From assembly GCA_965227215.1 (NCBI GenBank), contig OZ245729.1, positions 1,240,001 to 1,304,000 of the forward strand: 64,000 nt of DNA, read 5' to 3'. The notes beneath the pieces were generated by a model that saw nothing but the letters and a program-made list of their open reading frames with translations, ran no database searches and was not told where the DNA came from. Positions 34,605-43,613 of this stretch are shown here, one piece after another. Every line of letters starts with the position of its first letter. Positions within the stretch are counted from its first letter, which is position 1. Both the position numbers and the translations under genes were made by a program. This DNA is from Gracilimonas sp965227215 (GTDB lineage Bacteria; Bacteroidota; Rhodothermia; Balneolales; Balneolaceae).

Positions 34605-35966
34605 CTATTTTATCAATGTCATTTTCTGTATCTCTGATTGGCCATTCACCACCAGTTGATACATGTACACACCAGAGGACATTCCTTCTCCGTCAAACCT
34701 GACTGTATAAACACCAGCCGGCTGTTTTTTGGTAACCAGTTTTTGAACGATCTGTCCTACACTATTGAAAATAAGTAGCTTTACCTCTCCGGGTTGTTGA
34801 AGCTTGTACGTAATATTGGTAACAGGATTGAAGGGATTGGGATAGTTAGGCATCAGCACAAACTCTTCGGGGCTTTCTGTCCTTTTTTCTATTTCTGAAA
34901 ACGTAGAAGTTCTATTCAAATCACCCAGTATATTCATCAATTCATGGCCATTGTCTGTTTTGTCAAAACCTAACGCCCATACCATTGCTCCTCTTAAATC
35001 TTTAGAACGGATGTACTCTCTTTTAACCTTGTAAGAAGTTGTGTCATCGAAAGAAATGATTTGAGTTGAATCTACATTCTGTAACCAGGGAGCTTTTGCT
35101 TTATCATCCCAGTGATATGACCACCCATTTTCCAAACGATTCAGTGCATCAGCATAAGAAATAGATCCTCCATTTCCATTACCCGATGAGGATTGCCCGC
35201 AAATCACCGAACTATTGAAAATCCGGCCATAGCTTGCCAATCCTGCCAGTAGTTTGTTTGCAGGTACGCCCTTTTGCAGATAATACCGAATACTTTGATC
35301 TATCGATCCGGTATTACAATTCGCATTCTGTGGTGCATAAAGAGGAGAATTATGGCCTCCTCTATCTGTCCAGCTTCCATGAAAATCGTAAGTCATCACC
35401 CCTAACCATTCAACGTAATCAAGTATGGCAGGCAGGTCGTACCCATTTTTCCAATCTACAGAAGGTAACGCAATACTGATTCCGATATCCCGACCCTCCC
35501 GCTCAAAAGCCGCATGCATTTCCCTAATTAACTTTGTTACATTATTTCGATCGGCACTGGAGGGGTATTCCCAGTCTAAATCAACGCCATCATATTCATG
35601 CTGAAGTACATAGTTCGTCAAATTTGTAATGAATTTAGCCCTTAATGTACTATCCGAAGCTATTTCTGGAAAGGCGTCACTCTGTCCCCATCCACCAACT
35701 GAAATAATAATTTCAACATCATTTCGGTGTGCTTCTTGTATTAATTCAGGATGATTAGCCTGTTCTGTTACCAAAGAACCATCTTCTGCCGGCCAAATAA
35801 AAGCGTGTGCAACATGGGTCAGATCATTCCAAGGCAGTTGAGATGGGGATAGGGTACTTTTACTCCAATACATGTAATATCCCTTTACTACCGATTCCTG
35901 AGCCTGTACTAAATTGCTTAAGAAAGTGAAAGAAAGCATTAATAAAATTGTCAAAAATCTAATCAT
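34605..35966 (-). CDS. Secreted GH18 chitinase-like protein with Por-type sorting tail
   Basis: About 453 residues. Signal peptide (cleavage near VQAQ, about 23). The GH18 barrel runs from about 28 to 365; the SVGGW motif is present and the catalytic DGVDLDWEY places the acid Glu at about 133, with MTYDFHGSW and YGRIF later. It should hydrolyse chitin or a related N-acetylglucosamine polymer. The C-terminal 85 residues hold PNYPNPFNPVTNITY and GVYMYQLVVNGQSEIQKMTL, the type-A sorting domain read by type IX-like secretion, so the enzyme is probably surface bound or released. It lies between an intact TolB-like gene and a remnant of it. The ATG at 35966 is preferred over one five codons earlier. 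Confidence 0.92.
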   Translation of the reverse strand: MIRFLTILLMLSFTFLSNLVQAQESVVKGYYMYWSKSTLSPSQLPWNDLTHVAHAFIWPAEDGSLVTEQANHPELIQEAHRNDVEIIISVGGWGQSDAFPEIASDSTLRAKFITNLTNYVLQHEYDGVDLDWEYPSSADRNNVTKLIREMHAAFEREGRDIGISIALPSVDWKNGYDLPAILDYVEWLGVMTYDFHGSWTDRGGHNSPLYAPQNANCNTGSIDQSIRYYLQKGVPANKLLAGLASYGRIFNSSVICGQSSSGNGNGGSISYADALNRLENGWSYHWDDKAKAPWLQNVDSTQIISFDDTTSYKVKREYIRSKDLRGAMVWALGFDKTDNGHELMNILGDLNRTSTFSEIEKRTESPEEFVLMPNYPNPFNPVTNITYKLQQPGEVKLLIFNSVGQIVQKLVTKKQPAGVYTVRFDGEGMSSGVYMYQLVVNGQSEIQKMTLIK

Positions 35967-36113
35967 GGCAGGATTGTGCAATTCAAAATTTCGGACAAAA
36001 GTACTTATTCTGATCTTGAATTGTTCAAGCCGGTAGCGTAAATATTTGAAAACTCCTTTTTACAATCATAGAAAAAGCATTTCAGCATTCCTTACCAATT
36101 TCTCTTTCAGCCC

Positions 36114-36235
36114 CCAGTCCCAGCGCGGATTTCCTTTCAATGTTTTCCCAGATGGCAAAAAATCGTGTTTTCCTTTAACCAAAATAATGGTGGTGACCAC
36201 TCAACGAATGTATTTGTTGCAGATTGGGCAGAGTA
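36114..36235 (+). pseudogene. Decayed 3' fragment of the TolB-like lipoprotein gene
   Basis: The bases match two separate parts of the 33451-34536 gene: CAGTCTCAGCGGGG-like sequence (34339-34365) and the last stretch from TCCCCGGATGGCAAA to the TAG stop (34440-34536), joined across an internal deletion of about 75 bp. A one-base loss in the A-run shifts the frame. The rest of the gene is absent. The remainder of 35967-36396 shows nothing convincing. Confidence 0.85.
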
Positions 36236-36396
36236 GAGAACAGATCATTTTCACTGTGAATTTATTCCGCACCTGTTGGCTGAGACAATGTAATTCAGAA
36301 GTGAACCCACCATCCATCTGAAATCTGTTTTTGAACAATTTACTGCTGAAATTTGTTTTACAACTGAATTAAGTTCAACAAAAACAGATTAGTAAA

Positions 36397-36687
36397 ATGG
36401 GACTTATAGAAAAAGACGATCTTAACTTTGATTACGATTGGTCTAGTCAGGCCGGCAACGATCCTGTAAAAAAAGACGACATAGGCAGCAATGTATTTAA
36501 CAGTACGCAGGGGGAAGCTGTCTTATCTATCCTCAATGATTATGCGGAAGAGAAAGAAATTACAAATAAAGATGATATTCTTGAAGCAGAGGATTTATTG
36601 CGAAACAAAATCCCCAAAAACCTAAATACAAAGAACGATGTGATGGACTGGCTATGGTCTAAGCTAAATGACAGGCAACCAGCCTAA
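36397..36687 (+). CDS. Small acidic hypothetical protein
   Basis: 96 residues, acidic, without signal peptide or membrane segment. The N-terminal third (KDDLNFDYDWSSQAGNDPVKKDD) is polar and probably disordered. The rest looks helical (EAVLSILNDYAEEKEITNKDDILEAEDLLRNKI) and ends in NDVMDWLWSKLNDRQPA. No family is recognised. A clear terminator follows, supporting a real, complete, monocistronic gene. Confidence 0.55.
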   Translation: MGLIEKDDLNFDYDWSSQAGNDPVKKDDIGSNVFNSTQGEAVLSILNDYAEEKEITNKDDILEAEDLLRNKIPKNLNTKNDVMDWLWSKLNDRQPA

Positions 36688-36716
36688 AATTTCATTTTTA
36701 TACTGCCCATATTCCC

Positions 36717-36757
36717 AGCAATGTTGCACCTGCGAAGGTAGTGACATTGCTTTTTTT
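36717..36757 (+). terminator. Rho-independent terminator
   Basis: AGCAATGT (36717-36724) pairs with ACATTGCT (36744-36751), 19-nt loop, followed by TTTTTTT. Confidence 0.8.
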
Positions 36758-36810
36758 ATTGATACCCGAAATAGTTACTATTTAAGAGTTCCCTAACTGT
36801 GGAGGGTTTT

Positions 36811-37449
36811 ATGTTGCTAAGAATAAAATTTACCTCTCTATTCCTTTCCGGCTTACTTGTTCTAAGCTGCTCGTCCACTAAAGATATACCGGTCCGGGGC
36901 GAGTTCACTTTTGAATTCAACAATGAACCGTATGAAATTATCAGTGTTTCTGCTCCTTCCGGTGAAGGCTATAACTATCTGATCAAAAAAGAAGAAGGGA
37001 AATCCGTTTTTCGCTCCTTAGACACGAATCAGGATGGCATGATTGACCTGATTCAGTATGGGTCTATATCTATCGATCAGGCTAATAAAATCTATGCCTA
37101 TGGGATTCAGACGGCCATTGATCAGCAAAAATTCAAAGCTCGTGAATCTCAGCGGATATTTACCTTTACCCAAGACAACCGTGAGTACACTATTCAAACA
37201 TTCGGATACTACATAGATGTGCTATACAACATGTTTTTAATTACAAATCTTAAAACCGGATATGATGAGGTTTTCTTTGATATGGATGCTGACGGAGAGC
37301 TGGATACCATCGAGAAAAGTGACCGGTCTTTAGAAGATGTGCAGGAATTATATCAAAGAATCATTCAGGCCGGTGAAAACAAAAACCTGATCGAGTATCG
37401 ACATGGAAAGTTTATTGTTCTAATTTCTTCTCAAGATCAAGCCTCCTGA
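36811..37449 (+). CDS. Hypothetical lipoprotein
   Basis: 212 residues from the ATG at 36811, chosen because GGAGGG precedes it with good spacing; the upstream GTG at 36799 is inside that site. Lipoprotein signal MLLRIKFTSLFLSGLLVLSC. The mature part repeats short EF-hand-like loops, LDTNQDGMIDLIQYG and FDMDADGELDTIEKS, reminiscent of calcium-binding or dockerin-like loops (DxNxDGxxD and DxDxDGxxD). Beyond that, no family is recognised. It is followed 81 bp later by the ABC transporter gene on the same strand. Confidence 0.7.
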   Translation: MLLRIKFTSLFLSGLLVLSCSSTKDIPVRGEFTFEFNNEPYEIISVSAPSGEGYNYLIKKEEGKSVFRSLDTNQDGMIDLIQYGSISIDQANKIYAYGIQTAIDQQKFKARESQRIFTFTQDNREYTIQTFGYYIDVLYNMFLITNLKTGYDEVFFDMDADGELDTIEKSDRSLEDVQELYQRIIQAGENKNLIEYRHGKFIVLISSQDQAS

Positions 37450-37530
37450 TATTAGTCAATTTTTTATTCGGTGAATCCTTTCTGATTTACTTATACTCTT
37501 CCCTATTACTTTTATCCAATCAAGCAACAA

Positions 37531-38421
37531 ATGAAGCTATCACTTTCCAATATTTCAAAAACTTATAAAAACGGGGTAAAGGCACTGGATAATGTGTCTA
37601 TAGAAATTGAGTCGGGGATGTTTGGGCTGCTGGGTCCGAATGGAGCCGGTAAATCAACCCTGATGCGAACCATCGCCACGCTGCAAGCTCCGGATTCCGG
37701 TTCAGCTTACCTGGACGATATCGATATCCTGAACGACAAAAACAGCCTGCGGAAAGTGCTGGGCTATTTGCCCCAATCTTTTGGCGTGTATCCAAAAATG
37801 TCGGCCGAAGACCTGCTTCATTATTTCGCCCGATTAAAAGGCATCGCGGATAAAAACCAGCGAAACCAAATGGTAAATACCGCTCTTGAAGTGACCAACC
37901 TGATGGAAGTGAGACGCAAAAGTGTGGCCGGTTACTCGGGGGGTATGAAGCAGCGATTTGGTATCGCCCAGCTGCTGCTAAATGATCCAAAACTCATCAT
38001 TGTGGATGAGCCCACAGCCGGACTCGATCCTTCCGAGCGACATCGCTTCCTGAATGTACTTCGTGAAATCGGCACCAACCACATCGTGATTTTCTCTACC
38101 CATATTGTGGATGACGTGAAAGAGCTTTGCACGGATATGTCGATTATGAACGGTGGGAAGATTCTGAGTCACCACACACCGAAAGAAGCTGTTACTGCCC
38201 TTGAAGGGCAAATGTGGACCAAGAACATTGAACGTGATGCCCTCGACGAACATGAGGCTAAGTTTAACGTGATTTCATCCAGCTTCAATCAGGACAATAC
38301 GCTGAACATACGGGTTCACAGCTCCCAGAAACCTGATGATAGTTTCGAAGCCAAAAGTCCTGAGCTGGAAGACGTTTATTTCGTCACCCTCCGCGAAGAA
38401 AAAGAAGTAGTAGCCGTTTAA
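37531..38421 (+). CDS. ABC transporter ATP-binding protein
   Basis: 296 residues. Walker A GPNGAGKST (about 35-43), Q-loop LGYLPQSFGVYPKMSAEDLL, signature YSGGMKQRFGIAQ, Walker B LIIVDEPTAGLDPSER and H-loop IFSTHIVDDV are all intact. A C-terminal extension of about 70 residues follows. It belongs to the CcmA/NatA-like exporter group and pairs with the permease/peptidase fusion 18 bp downstream. Substrate unknown. Confidence 0.93.
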   Translation: MKLSLSNISKTYKNGVKALDNVSIEIESGMFGLLGPNGAGKSTLMRTIATLQAPDSGSAYLDDIDILNDKNSLRKVLGYLPQSFGVYPKMSAEDLLHYFARLKGIADKNQRNQMVNTALEVTNLMEVRRKSVAGYSGGMKQRFGIAQLLLNDPKLIIVDEPTAGLDPSERHRFLNVLREIGTNHIVIFSTHIVDDVKELCTDMSIMNGGKILSHHTPKEAVTALEGQMWTKNIERDALDEHEAKFNVISSSFNQDNTLNIRVHSSQKPDDSFEAKSPELEDVYFVTLREEKEVVAV

Positions 38422-38439
38422 GCCTAAATACCAACTATC

Positions 38440-41400
38440 ATGTTCTATAATATCTTCACTTTTGAACTGCGGTACTGGCTGCGCAAACCTTCTTTCTATG
38501 TGTACTCCGGCATCCTGTTTTTGCTGTCTATGTTTACCATGGCAACGGCCGCTGGATTGTTTGAAAGCATCACCGTCAGTATTAACTCCATCACCATTGT
38601 AAACTCGGCTTCGTCCATTAATGGCTTGCTGAATGAGATGGCCATTATCGTGTATTTCCTGCTTCCGGCCATTGTTGGAGGTACCATCTATAAAGACTAT
38701 AAGCACGAAATGCATTCTGTGCTGTATTCCTATCCTTTTACCAAATGGGAATACCTGCTTGCCAAGTTTCTGGCCGGAATTTGTATTGCCACGCTGGTTG
38801 TTGTTGCTGCCGCTCTTGGTGTATTTCTGGGAAGTATTTTCCCCGGCACCAACGCTGACCTTTTGGGCCCCTTTAAGCTGATTAATTATACGCAGCCTTT
38901 CCTTTACTACATCATCCCCAATATGATTTTCTTTGGGGCCATAGTTTTTGCTGTCGTCACCTTTACGCGAAATATCAATATCGGCTTTATTACCATTCTA
39001 GCCCTGTTTCTGATTCAGATTTTTGCCGGGAATCTCACGCAGGATCTCGACAATAAAATGCTGGCTGCCCTGCTTGATCCATACGGATTTCAGGCCAATG
39101 CCTACTACACCGAATACTGGACTATCTACGAACGCAATCAAAACCCACTCCCCTGGGGAGAAGTTATTTTATACAACCGCCTGCTTTGGTCCGGTTTAGG
39201 GATCGCTATTTTCGCACTTGTGTATCGCGCCTTTAGTTTCAGCCAACAGGCATTCACATTTAATTTATTTCGCAGCAAAAAAAGCGAACGGGTTACCAAA
39301 AAGAACTTTGGTAGTATTCTTACGGTCTCCCTGCCTAAAGTGGATTTCGATTTTTCATGGGCTCAAAACCTGAAACTAGCCTGGACTCTTTCAGATATTG
39401 ACCTGAAATACATTGTTAAGGGCTGGGCCTTCATCATAATTTCCCTGGTGGGATTACTGATCTCTTTAAGCGTAATTTTACTTGGAGCTGAGATTTTCGG
39501 AACTGATACCCTGCCGGTTACCTGGCAGATGCTTCAGCTTCCGGGCACGTTCTTCAACCTGTTCATTAATATCCTGACTTTCCTTTATGCCGGAATGCTG
39601 ATTCACCGCAGCCGGACCTCCAACATCGATCAGCTGGTACACGTTACCCCAACGCCCAACTGGACCATCCTGCTCTCCAAGTTTATTGCCTTGGTGAAAA
39701 TGCAGGTTATTCTCCTTTCAATCATCATGATTGCCGGAATCGGTGTCCAGACTTTCAATGGGTACTATAACTATGAAATCGGGCTGTACCTGTTTGATTT
39801 ATATGCTATTTCGCTGGTCCATGTGGTAATTTGGGGTTTACTCGCCATCCTCTTCCACACCTTTTTCAAGAACTACTACGTTGGCTTTATCCTGTTACTG
39901 TTAATCTCAATTGGGATTTCATTTCTGGGTTCTATTGGCATCGAGCAAGATATTTATCAATACAACCAAGGTCCCGGAACCCAGTACTCTGATATGAACG
40001 GATATGGCTCGTCGCTGGCAGAATACTACGTGTATAAAGGCTATTGGCTGCTGTTAGGAATCGCTTTCTATGTGCTATCTATTATTCTATTCCGCCGCGG
40101 ACTTCCCGGAAGTTTTAAAGAACGGCTGCAAAATGCGCGAAAGGAGTTTACACCTACACTTAAAGTTGTTTTTACTCTTTCATTAATTGGGTTTATTTCT
40201 GTTGGAAGTTGGATTTACTACGTGGATAACATCAAGTACGAACGGCTTTCATCCAAAGAAAGAGAGCAACGGGCAGCCCAGTGGGAAAAGAATTATGGGA
40301 AGTTCAAAGGCATTCCACAGCCCCGCATTATTTCCTCTACGATCAATCTGGATTTAGTGCCCGAAACGAGGGACTTCAAAGCAGCCGGAACATATATCCT
40401 GAAGAATAAAACGGATGTGGCCATCGACTCTATCCATATCGACCATAACAATTTCATCAGTTCATTCAGTTTTAATCAGCCTTACGAACTGGTGTTGGAA
40501 GATGACTCCATGAATTATGATATCTACAGGCTGGATGAGCCAATGATGCCGGGCGATACCCTGCTCTTTTCTTTCGCCATATCTAACAAACCAAACGAAG
40601 TTCTGAGAAACAATTCACCGGTGCGTCATAATGGTACTTTTATTAACAATACCATCTTCCCACGATTGGGATATCAGGAGTCGATGGAGCTTTCCGGATC
40701 AGATGCCCGGGAGCGATACGGACTGCCGCCTAAAGAGCGCATGGCCCCGCCAACCGACAGTGCCGCCCGGATGAATAACTACATCTCCGGCGACGCGGAC
40801 TGGATTGAATTTGAAACCACCATCAGCACGTCCCCTGAGCAAATTGCCATTGCGCCGGGATATCTGCAGGACGAATGGGAGGAAAACGGCCGCCGCTATT
40901 TCCACTACAAAATGGATAGCACCATGGTGAATTTTTACTCTTTCATTTCCGCTGAATTTGAAGTTGTAAAAGATACCTGGAATGATGTAGCCCTCGAAAT
41001 TTACTATCACAAAGGCCACGATTACAACCTGGACCATATGATGAACGGGATGAAGAAGTCATTGGATTATTATACTTCTGAGTACAGCCCCTATCAGCAT
41101 CAGCAGGTTCGTATTATTGAGTTTCCGCGAACGGGGGGTAGTTTCGCACAGTCGTTTGCCAACACCATCCCTTATTCTGAAGCTATCGGGTTTATTGCCG
41201 AAGTGGATACCACTGATGATGATGGACTGAATTATCCGTTCAGCATAACCGCCCATGAGGTGGCGCATCAATGGTGGGCTCACCAGGTGATTGGTGCCAA
41301 TGTTCAGGGAGCAACTATGCTTTCCGAAAGTTTATCGGAGTACAGCTCGCTGAAAGTATTGGAGAAAGAACACGGCGAAAATCAGATGCGGGTTTTCCTG

Positions 41401-42108
41401 AAGAATGCTTTGGATAGCTACCTTGTCGGCCGTACGATGGAATCCAAGAAAGAGCTGCCCCTTGTCTATAACGAAAACCAGCAGTACATCCATTATAACA
41501 AAGGATCGTTGGTCTTCTATGCCCTGAGTGATTACATCGGCGAAGACAAGCTGAATGCGGCTCTCAGCGACTATATTGATGAAGTTGCCTTTCAGGAACC
41601 GCCTTACACAACATCCTTGGAGTTATTGGGGTATTTAGAGGAAGCGACTCCTGATTCCCTGCAGTATCTCATCAAAGATATGTTTGAAACCATTACGCTG
41701 TATGACAACCGCGTGGAAGATGCCGCCTATACCGAAGTAGACAGCAGCACGTATGAAGTAAACCTGACCCTTCAGGTTTCCAAATACAGAACGGGTGAAA
41801 CAGGTAAACGAATCTATCAGAATGAAGAGGGCGACAGCCTCGCCATCGAGATTGAAGACCGCCGGCTTCCGGTTAAGTCCCTTCCCCTTCAGGATTGGGT
41901 GGATGTAGGAGTTTTCGGAACCGATTCCCTCGGAAATGAAACGGTGCTCTATTTCAAAAAGCATAAGTTCACCGAAATTCTGAATGACCTAACCATCACG
42001 GTGGATGAGGAACCGACATCAGCCGGCATCGACCCCTACAACAAACTGATTGATACCATTTCGAATGACAACCGCCGGCCACCTTCTCGGAAAGAAAGCG
42101 ACGAATAG
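38440..42108 (+). CDS. ABC-2 permease fused to an M1-family metallopeptidase
   Basis: 1222 residues. The N-terminal half has two sets of about six membrane helices separated by a cytoplasmic loop (ABC-2 permease type; about 15-270 and 330-590). The C-terminal half (about 630-1222) is an M1 (gluzincin) aminopeptidase: zinc motif HEVAHQWW (H939, E940, H943) and a third ligand Glu in MLSESLSEY, 20 residues on rather than the classical 19. The peptidase lies on the outer side if the final helix orients it so. Such fusions occur in Bacteroidota next to an ATPase gene, here 18 bp upstream; presumably peptide export and processing, or cleavage-coupled signalling, are combined. The substrate is unknown. 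Confidence 0.9.
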   Translation: MFYNIFTFELRYWLRKPSFYVYSGILFLLSMFTMATAAGLFESITVSINSITIVNSASSINGLLNEMAIIVYFLLPAIVGGTIYKDYKHEMHSVLYSYPFTKWEYLLAKFLAGICIATLVVVAAALGVFLGSIFPGTNADLLGPFKLINYTQPFLYYIIPNMIFFGAIVFAVVTFTRNINIGFITILALFLIQIFAGNLTQDLDNKMLAALLDPYGFQANAYYTEYWTIYERNQNPLPWGEVILYNRLLWSGLGIAIFALVYRAFSFSQQAFTFNLFRSKKSERVTKKNFGSILTVSLPKVDFDFSWAQNLKLAWTLSDIDLKYIVKGWAFIIISLVGLLISLSVILLGAEIFGTDTLPVTWQMLQLPGTFFNLFINILTFLYAGMLIHRSRTSNIDQLVHVTPTPNWTILLSKFIALVKMQVILLSIIMIAGIGVQTFNGYYNYEIGLYLFDLYAISLVHVVIWGLLAILFHTFFKNYYVGFILLLLISIGISFLGSIGIEQDIYQYNQGPGTQYSDMNGYGSSLAEYYVYKGYWLLLGIAFYVLSIILFRRGLPGSFKERLQNARKEFTPTLKVVFTLSLIGFISVGSWIYYVDNIKYERLSSKEREQRAAQWEKNYGKFKGIPQPRIISSTINLDLVPETRDFKAAGTYILKNKTDVAIDSIHIDHNNFISSFSFNQPYELVLEDDSMNYDIYRLDEPMMPGDTLLFSFAISNKPNEVLRNNSPVRHNGTFINNTIFPRLGYQESMELSGSDARERYGLPPKERMAPPTDSAARMNNYISGDADWIEFETTISTSPEQIAIAPGYLQDEWEENGRRYFHYKMDSTMVNFYSFISAEFEVVKDTWNDVALEIYYHKGHDYNLDHMMNGMKKSLDYYTSEYSPYQHQQVRIIEFPRTGGSFAQSFANTIPYSEAIGFIAEVDTTDDDGLNYPFSITAHEVAHQWWAHQVIGANVQGATMLSESLSEYSSLKVLEKEHGENQMRVFLKNALDSYLVGRTMESKKELPLVYNENQQYIHYNKGSLVFYALSDYIGEDKLNAALSDYIDEVAFQEPPYTTSLELLGYLEEATPDSLQYLIKDMFETITLYDNRVEDAAYTEVDSSTYEVNLTLQVSKYRTGETGKRIYQNEEGDSLAIEIEDRRLPVKSLPLQDWVDVGVFGTDSLGNETVLYFKKHKFTEILNDLTITVDEEPTSAGIDPYNKLIDTISNDNRRPPSRKESDE

Positions 42109-42154
42109 AAGTTCAAAGTAGCTTCTCGACATGGATATCGAACATTTCCCACCT

Positions 42155-42202
42155 GGTTCCGCAGGTCACCTGCGGAACCCTTTCCCAGAAGCTCTGCTTC
42201 CC
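42155..42202 (+). repeat. REP-like palindrome, class B
   Basis: GGTTCCGCAGGT and ACCTGCGGAACC (42155-42179) form a 12-bp stem with a single central base. A second hairpin GAAGC-TCT-GCTTC follows (42188-42200). A half-degraded copy lies at 42328-42371 in the same order, so the two hairpins move as one module. Confidence 0.85.
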
Positions 42203-42275
42203 TGAATTTGTGCTAAAGGCGATAGGCTATTGAGGTGCATCAATTTTTAGCTCTATCCCAAAGCACCTACATTAC

Positions 42276-42301
42276 CGTTCCGACGCAGAGCGTTCGGAAC
42301 G
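42276..42301 (+). repeat. REP-like palindrome, class A
   Basis: CGTTCCGA and TCGGAACG enclose CGCAGAGCGT, pairing with a one-base bulge to an inner ACGC/GCGT stem. Followed by AGG as at 43098-43126. Confidence 0.8.
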
Positions 42302-42327
42302 AGGGAAGATTAATATTTACTCTCGAT

Positions 42328-42371
42328 CTGTAGGTCACCTGCGGAACGCCCTCCCGGAAGCTCTGCTTCCC
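42328..42371 (+). repeat. Degraded copy of the class B REP-like module
   Basis: AGGTCACCTGCGGAAC is retained but the left arm is replaced by CTGTAGG; the GGAAGC-TCT-GCTTCC hairpin (42356-42370) is intact. The region 42109-42482 contains no gene, only these elements. Confidence 0.75.
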
Positions 42372-42482
42372 AAAACCTGTACACAAGCTTGTCTGCAATA
42401 AAACTATTCAGTTACTTCAATAAAAACTGAGACCCTGAGCCATTTAAACGACCAGTTGTTATGAAGAAAAGAATCTAACTTC

Positions 42483-43058
42483 ATGCCTGTACCCGATCCA
42501 ACAAAAATATTGCCCTTTGCATCGCCGAAAGAACTCGGCCGGTGGCTCGAACTGAATCATGCCACTGAGGATGAATTGTGGGTGAAAATATTCAAGAAGA
42601 AGACCGGGATTCCGAGTGTAACCTGGGATGATGTTGTGATTGAGGTGCTGTGCTGGGGCTGGATCGACGGCATCAGGAAATCATTGGATGACCAGGCTTA
42701 TCTCCAGCGGATCACTCCCCGAAGAGACCGAAGCAATTGGTCAAAAAGGAACAGAGAGCATGCTGAGCGCTTGATAAAAGAGGGACGGATGATGGAACCA
42801 GGCCTCGAGCAGGTTCGTGCCGCCCAATCGAATGGGCGATGGGAGAAGGCATATGTGGCAAGTGAACTGGAAGTGCCGGCAGATTTCCTGGAAGCACTCC
42901 ATAACAAGCCGAAGGCAAAACAGTTTTTTGAAACGCTCAACAAGTCAAGTCGCTATCACATCGCCTACGGATTGACATCAGCGAAGAGGCCCGAAACCAG
43001 GCAGAGGCGATTTATAAAATTCATGGATATGCTGGCCCGTGAAGAAAAACCGGCTTAA
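42483..43058 (+). CDS. YdeI/OmpD-associated family protein
   Basis: 191 residues of the YdeI (bacteriocin-protection, YdeI/OmpD-associated) family. It has ATEDELWVKIFKKKTGIPSVTWDDVVIEVLCWGWIDGIRKSLDD followed by TPRRDRSNWSKRNREHAERLIKEGRM and the C-terminal SRYHIAYGLTSAKRPETRQRRF block. Family members carry the DUF1801-like fold and are linked to resistance to peptides or to periplasmic stress, without an established mechanism. It is flanked on both sides by REP-like elements, so it may have been moved or be prone to rearrangement. Confidence 0.85.
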   Translation: MPVPDPTKILPFASPKELGRWLELNHATEDELWVKIFKKKTGIPSVTWDDVVIEVLCWGWIDGIRKSLDDQAYLQRITPRRDRSNWSKRNREHAERLIKEGRMMEPGLEQVRAAQSNGRWEKAYVASELEVPADFLEALHNKPKAKQFFETLNKSSRYHIAYGLTSAKRPETRQRRFIKFMDMLAREEKPA

Positions 43059-43062
43059 CGCT

Positions 43063-43087
43063 CGCTCTGACGCTCAGTGTCGGAGCG
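43063..43087 (-). repeat. REP-like palindrome, class A, inverted
   Basis: CGCTCTGA and TCGGAGCG with a GT-wobble form an 8-bp stem around CGCTCAGTG, the inverted form of the class A element. It lies 11 bp before the next copy, giving a head-to-head pair of the BIME type. Confidence 0.65.
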
Positions 43088-43097
43088 GCTGAGATAT

Positions 43098-43123
43098 CGT
43101 TCCGACGCAGAGCATTCGGAACG
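43098..43123 (+). repeat. REP-like palindrome, class A
   Basis: CGTTCCGA and TCGGAACG enclose CGCAGAGCAT; one base differs from the copy at 42276. Confidence 0.8.
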
Positions 43124-43136
43124 AGGGGATATAGCT

Positions 43137-43613
43137 TTACCTCAAAGCTTGTCCGTCCTTTCGTGATACATACCCCAAAACCTCTTTCAGTTCTTCCGCT
43201 CCCACAAAGCCTGAGATATGAAAAAGGTATTCTCCCTCCGATGATAAGAATACCGTAGCCGGAACATTCTGTACTCCAAACTTTTGGGCTAATCGTAAAG
43301 GAGTCATTCTGTACTGCTGGTAGGTTTTTTTATCCTCATTATTATCCCGGTTCAGGCGGGTAAGTACAAAATCTGAGTTCAATTCTGCGCTAAGCTCCGG
43401 ATACACTTCCTTTTTCATTTTCTTGCACCAGCCGCACCACGGCGCCCATACATCTACCATGATGAGTTTTCCCTTTTCTTCAGCCAGTTCCAGGGCTTGT
43501 TCAAAGTTCTGCCATTGCAGGTCTGTCTTTTGTGCATAAACCGGGTATGAAATACTCGCACCAATCAAACCAAAAATAATTGTCAGGTAAAACAGATTGC
43601 TTGCTTTCATCAC
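43137..43613 (-). CDS. Periplasmic thioredoxin-fold protein
   Basis: 158 residues with a signal peptide (cleavage near VYAQ, about 28). The thioredoxin motif is WAPWCGWCKKM (C60, C63) and the cis-proline is in VPATVF. It resembles the thioredoxin_7/DUF255-like group rather than classical TrxA. It begins one base after the TonB receptor stop and so is cotranscribed. Since the receptor plug carries a CGVC pair, a plausible job is disulfide exchange with that receptor, or with its substrate; that is inference. Confidence 0.88.
   Translation of the reverse strand: MMKASNLFYLTIIFGLIGASISYPVYAQKTDLQWQNFEQALELAEEKGKLIMVDVWAPWCGWCKKMKKEVYPELSAELNSDFVLTRLNRDNNEDKKTYQQYRMTPLRLAQKFGVQNVPATVFLSSEGEYLFHISGFVGAEELKEVLGYVSRKDGQALR

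Noticed and set aside
36046..36321. 91-codon ORF over the TolB-like fragment
   Set aside because: The bases are a decayed copy of the 33451-34536 gene out of frame; no intact product.
42155..42202. Class B palindrome as a transcription terminator of the ABC/M1 gene
   Set aside because: No T-run follows, and a second copy with the same neighbouring hairpin occurs 170 bp on; better explained as a REP-like element, though it could incidentally terminate.
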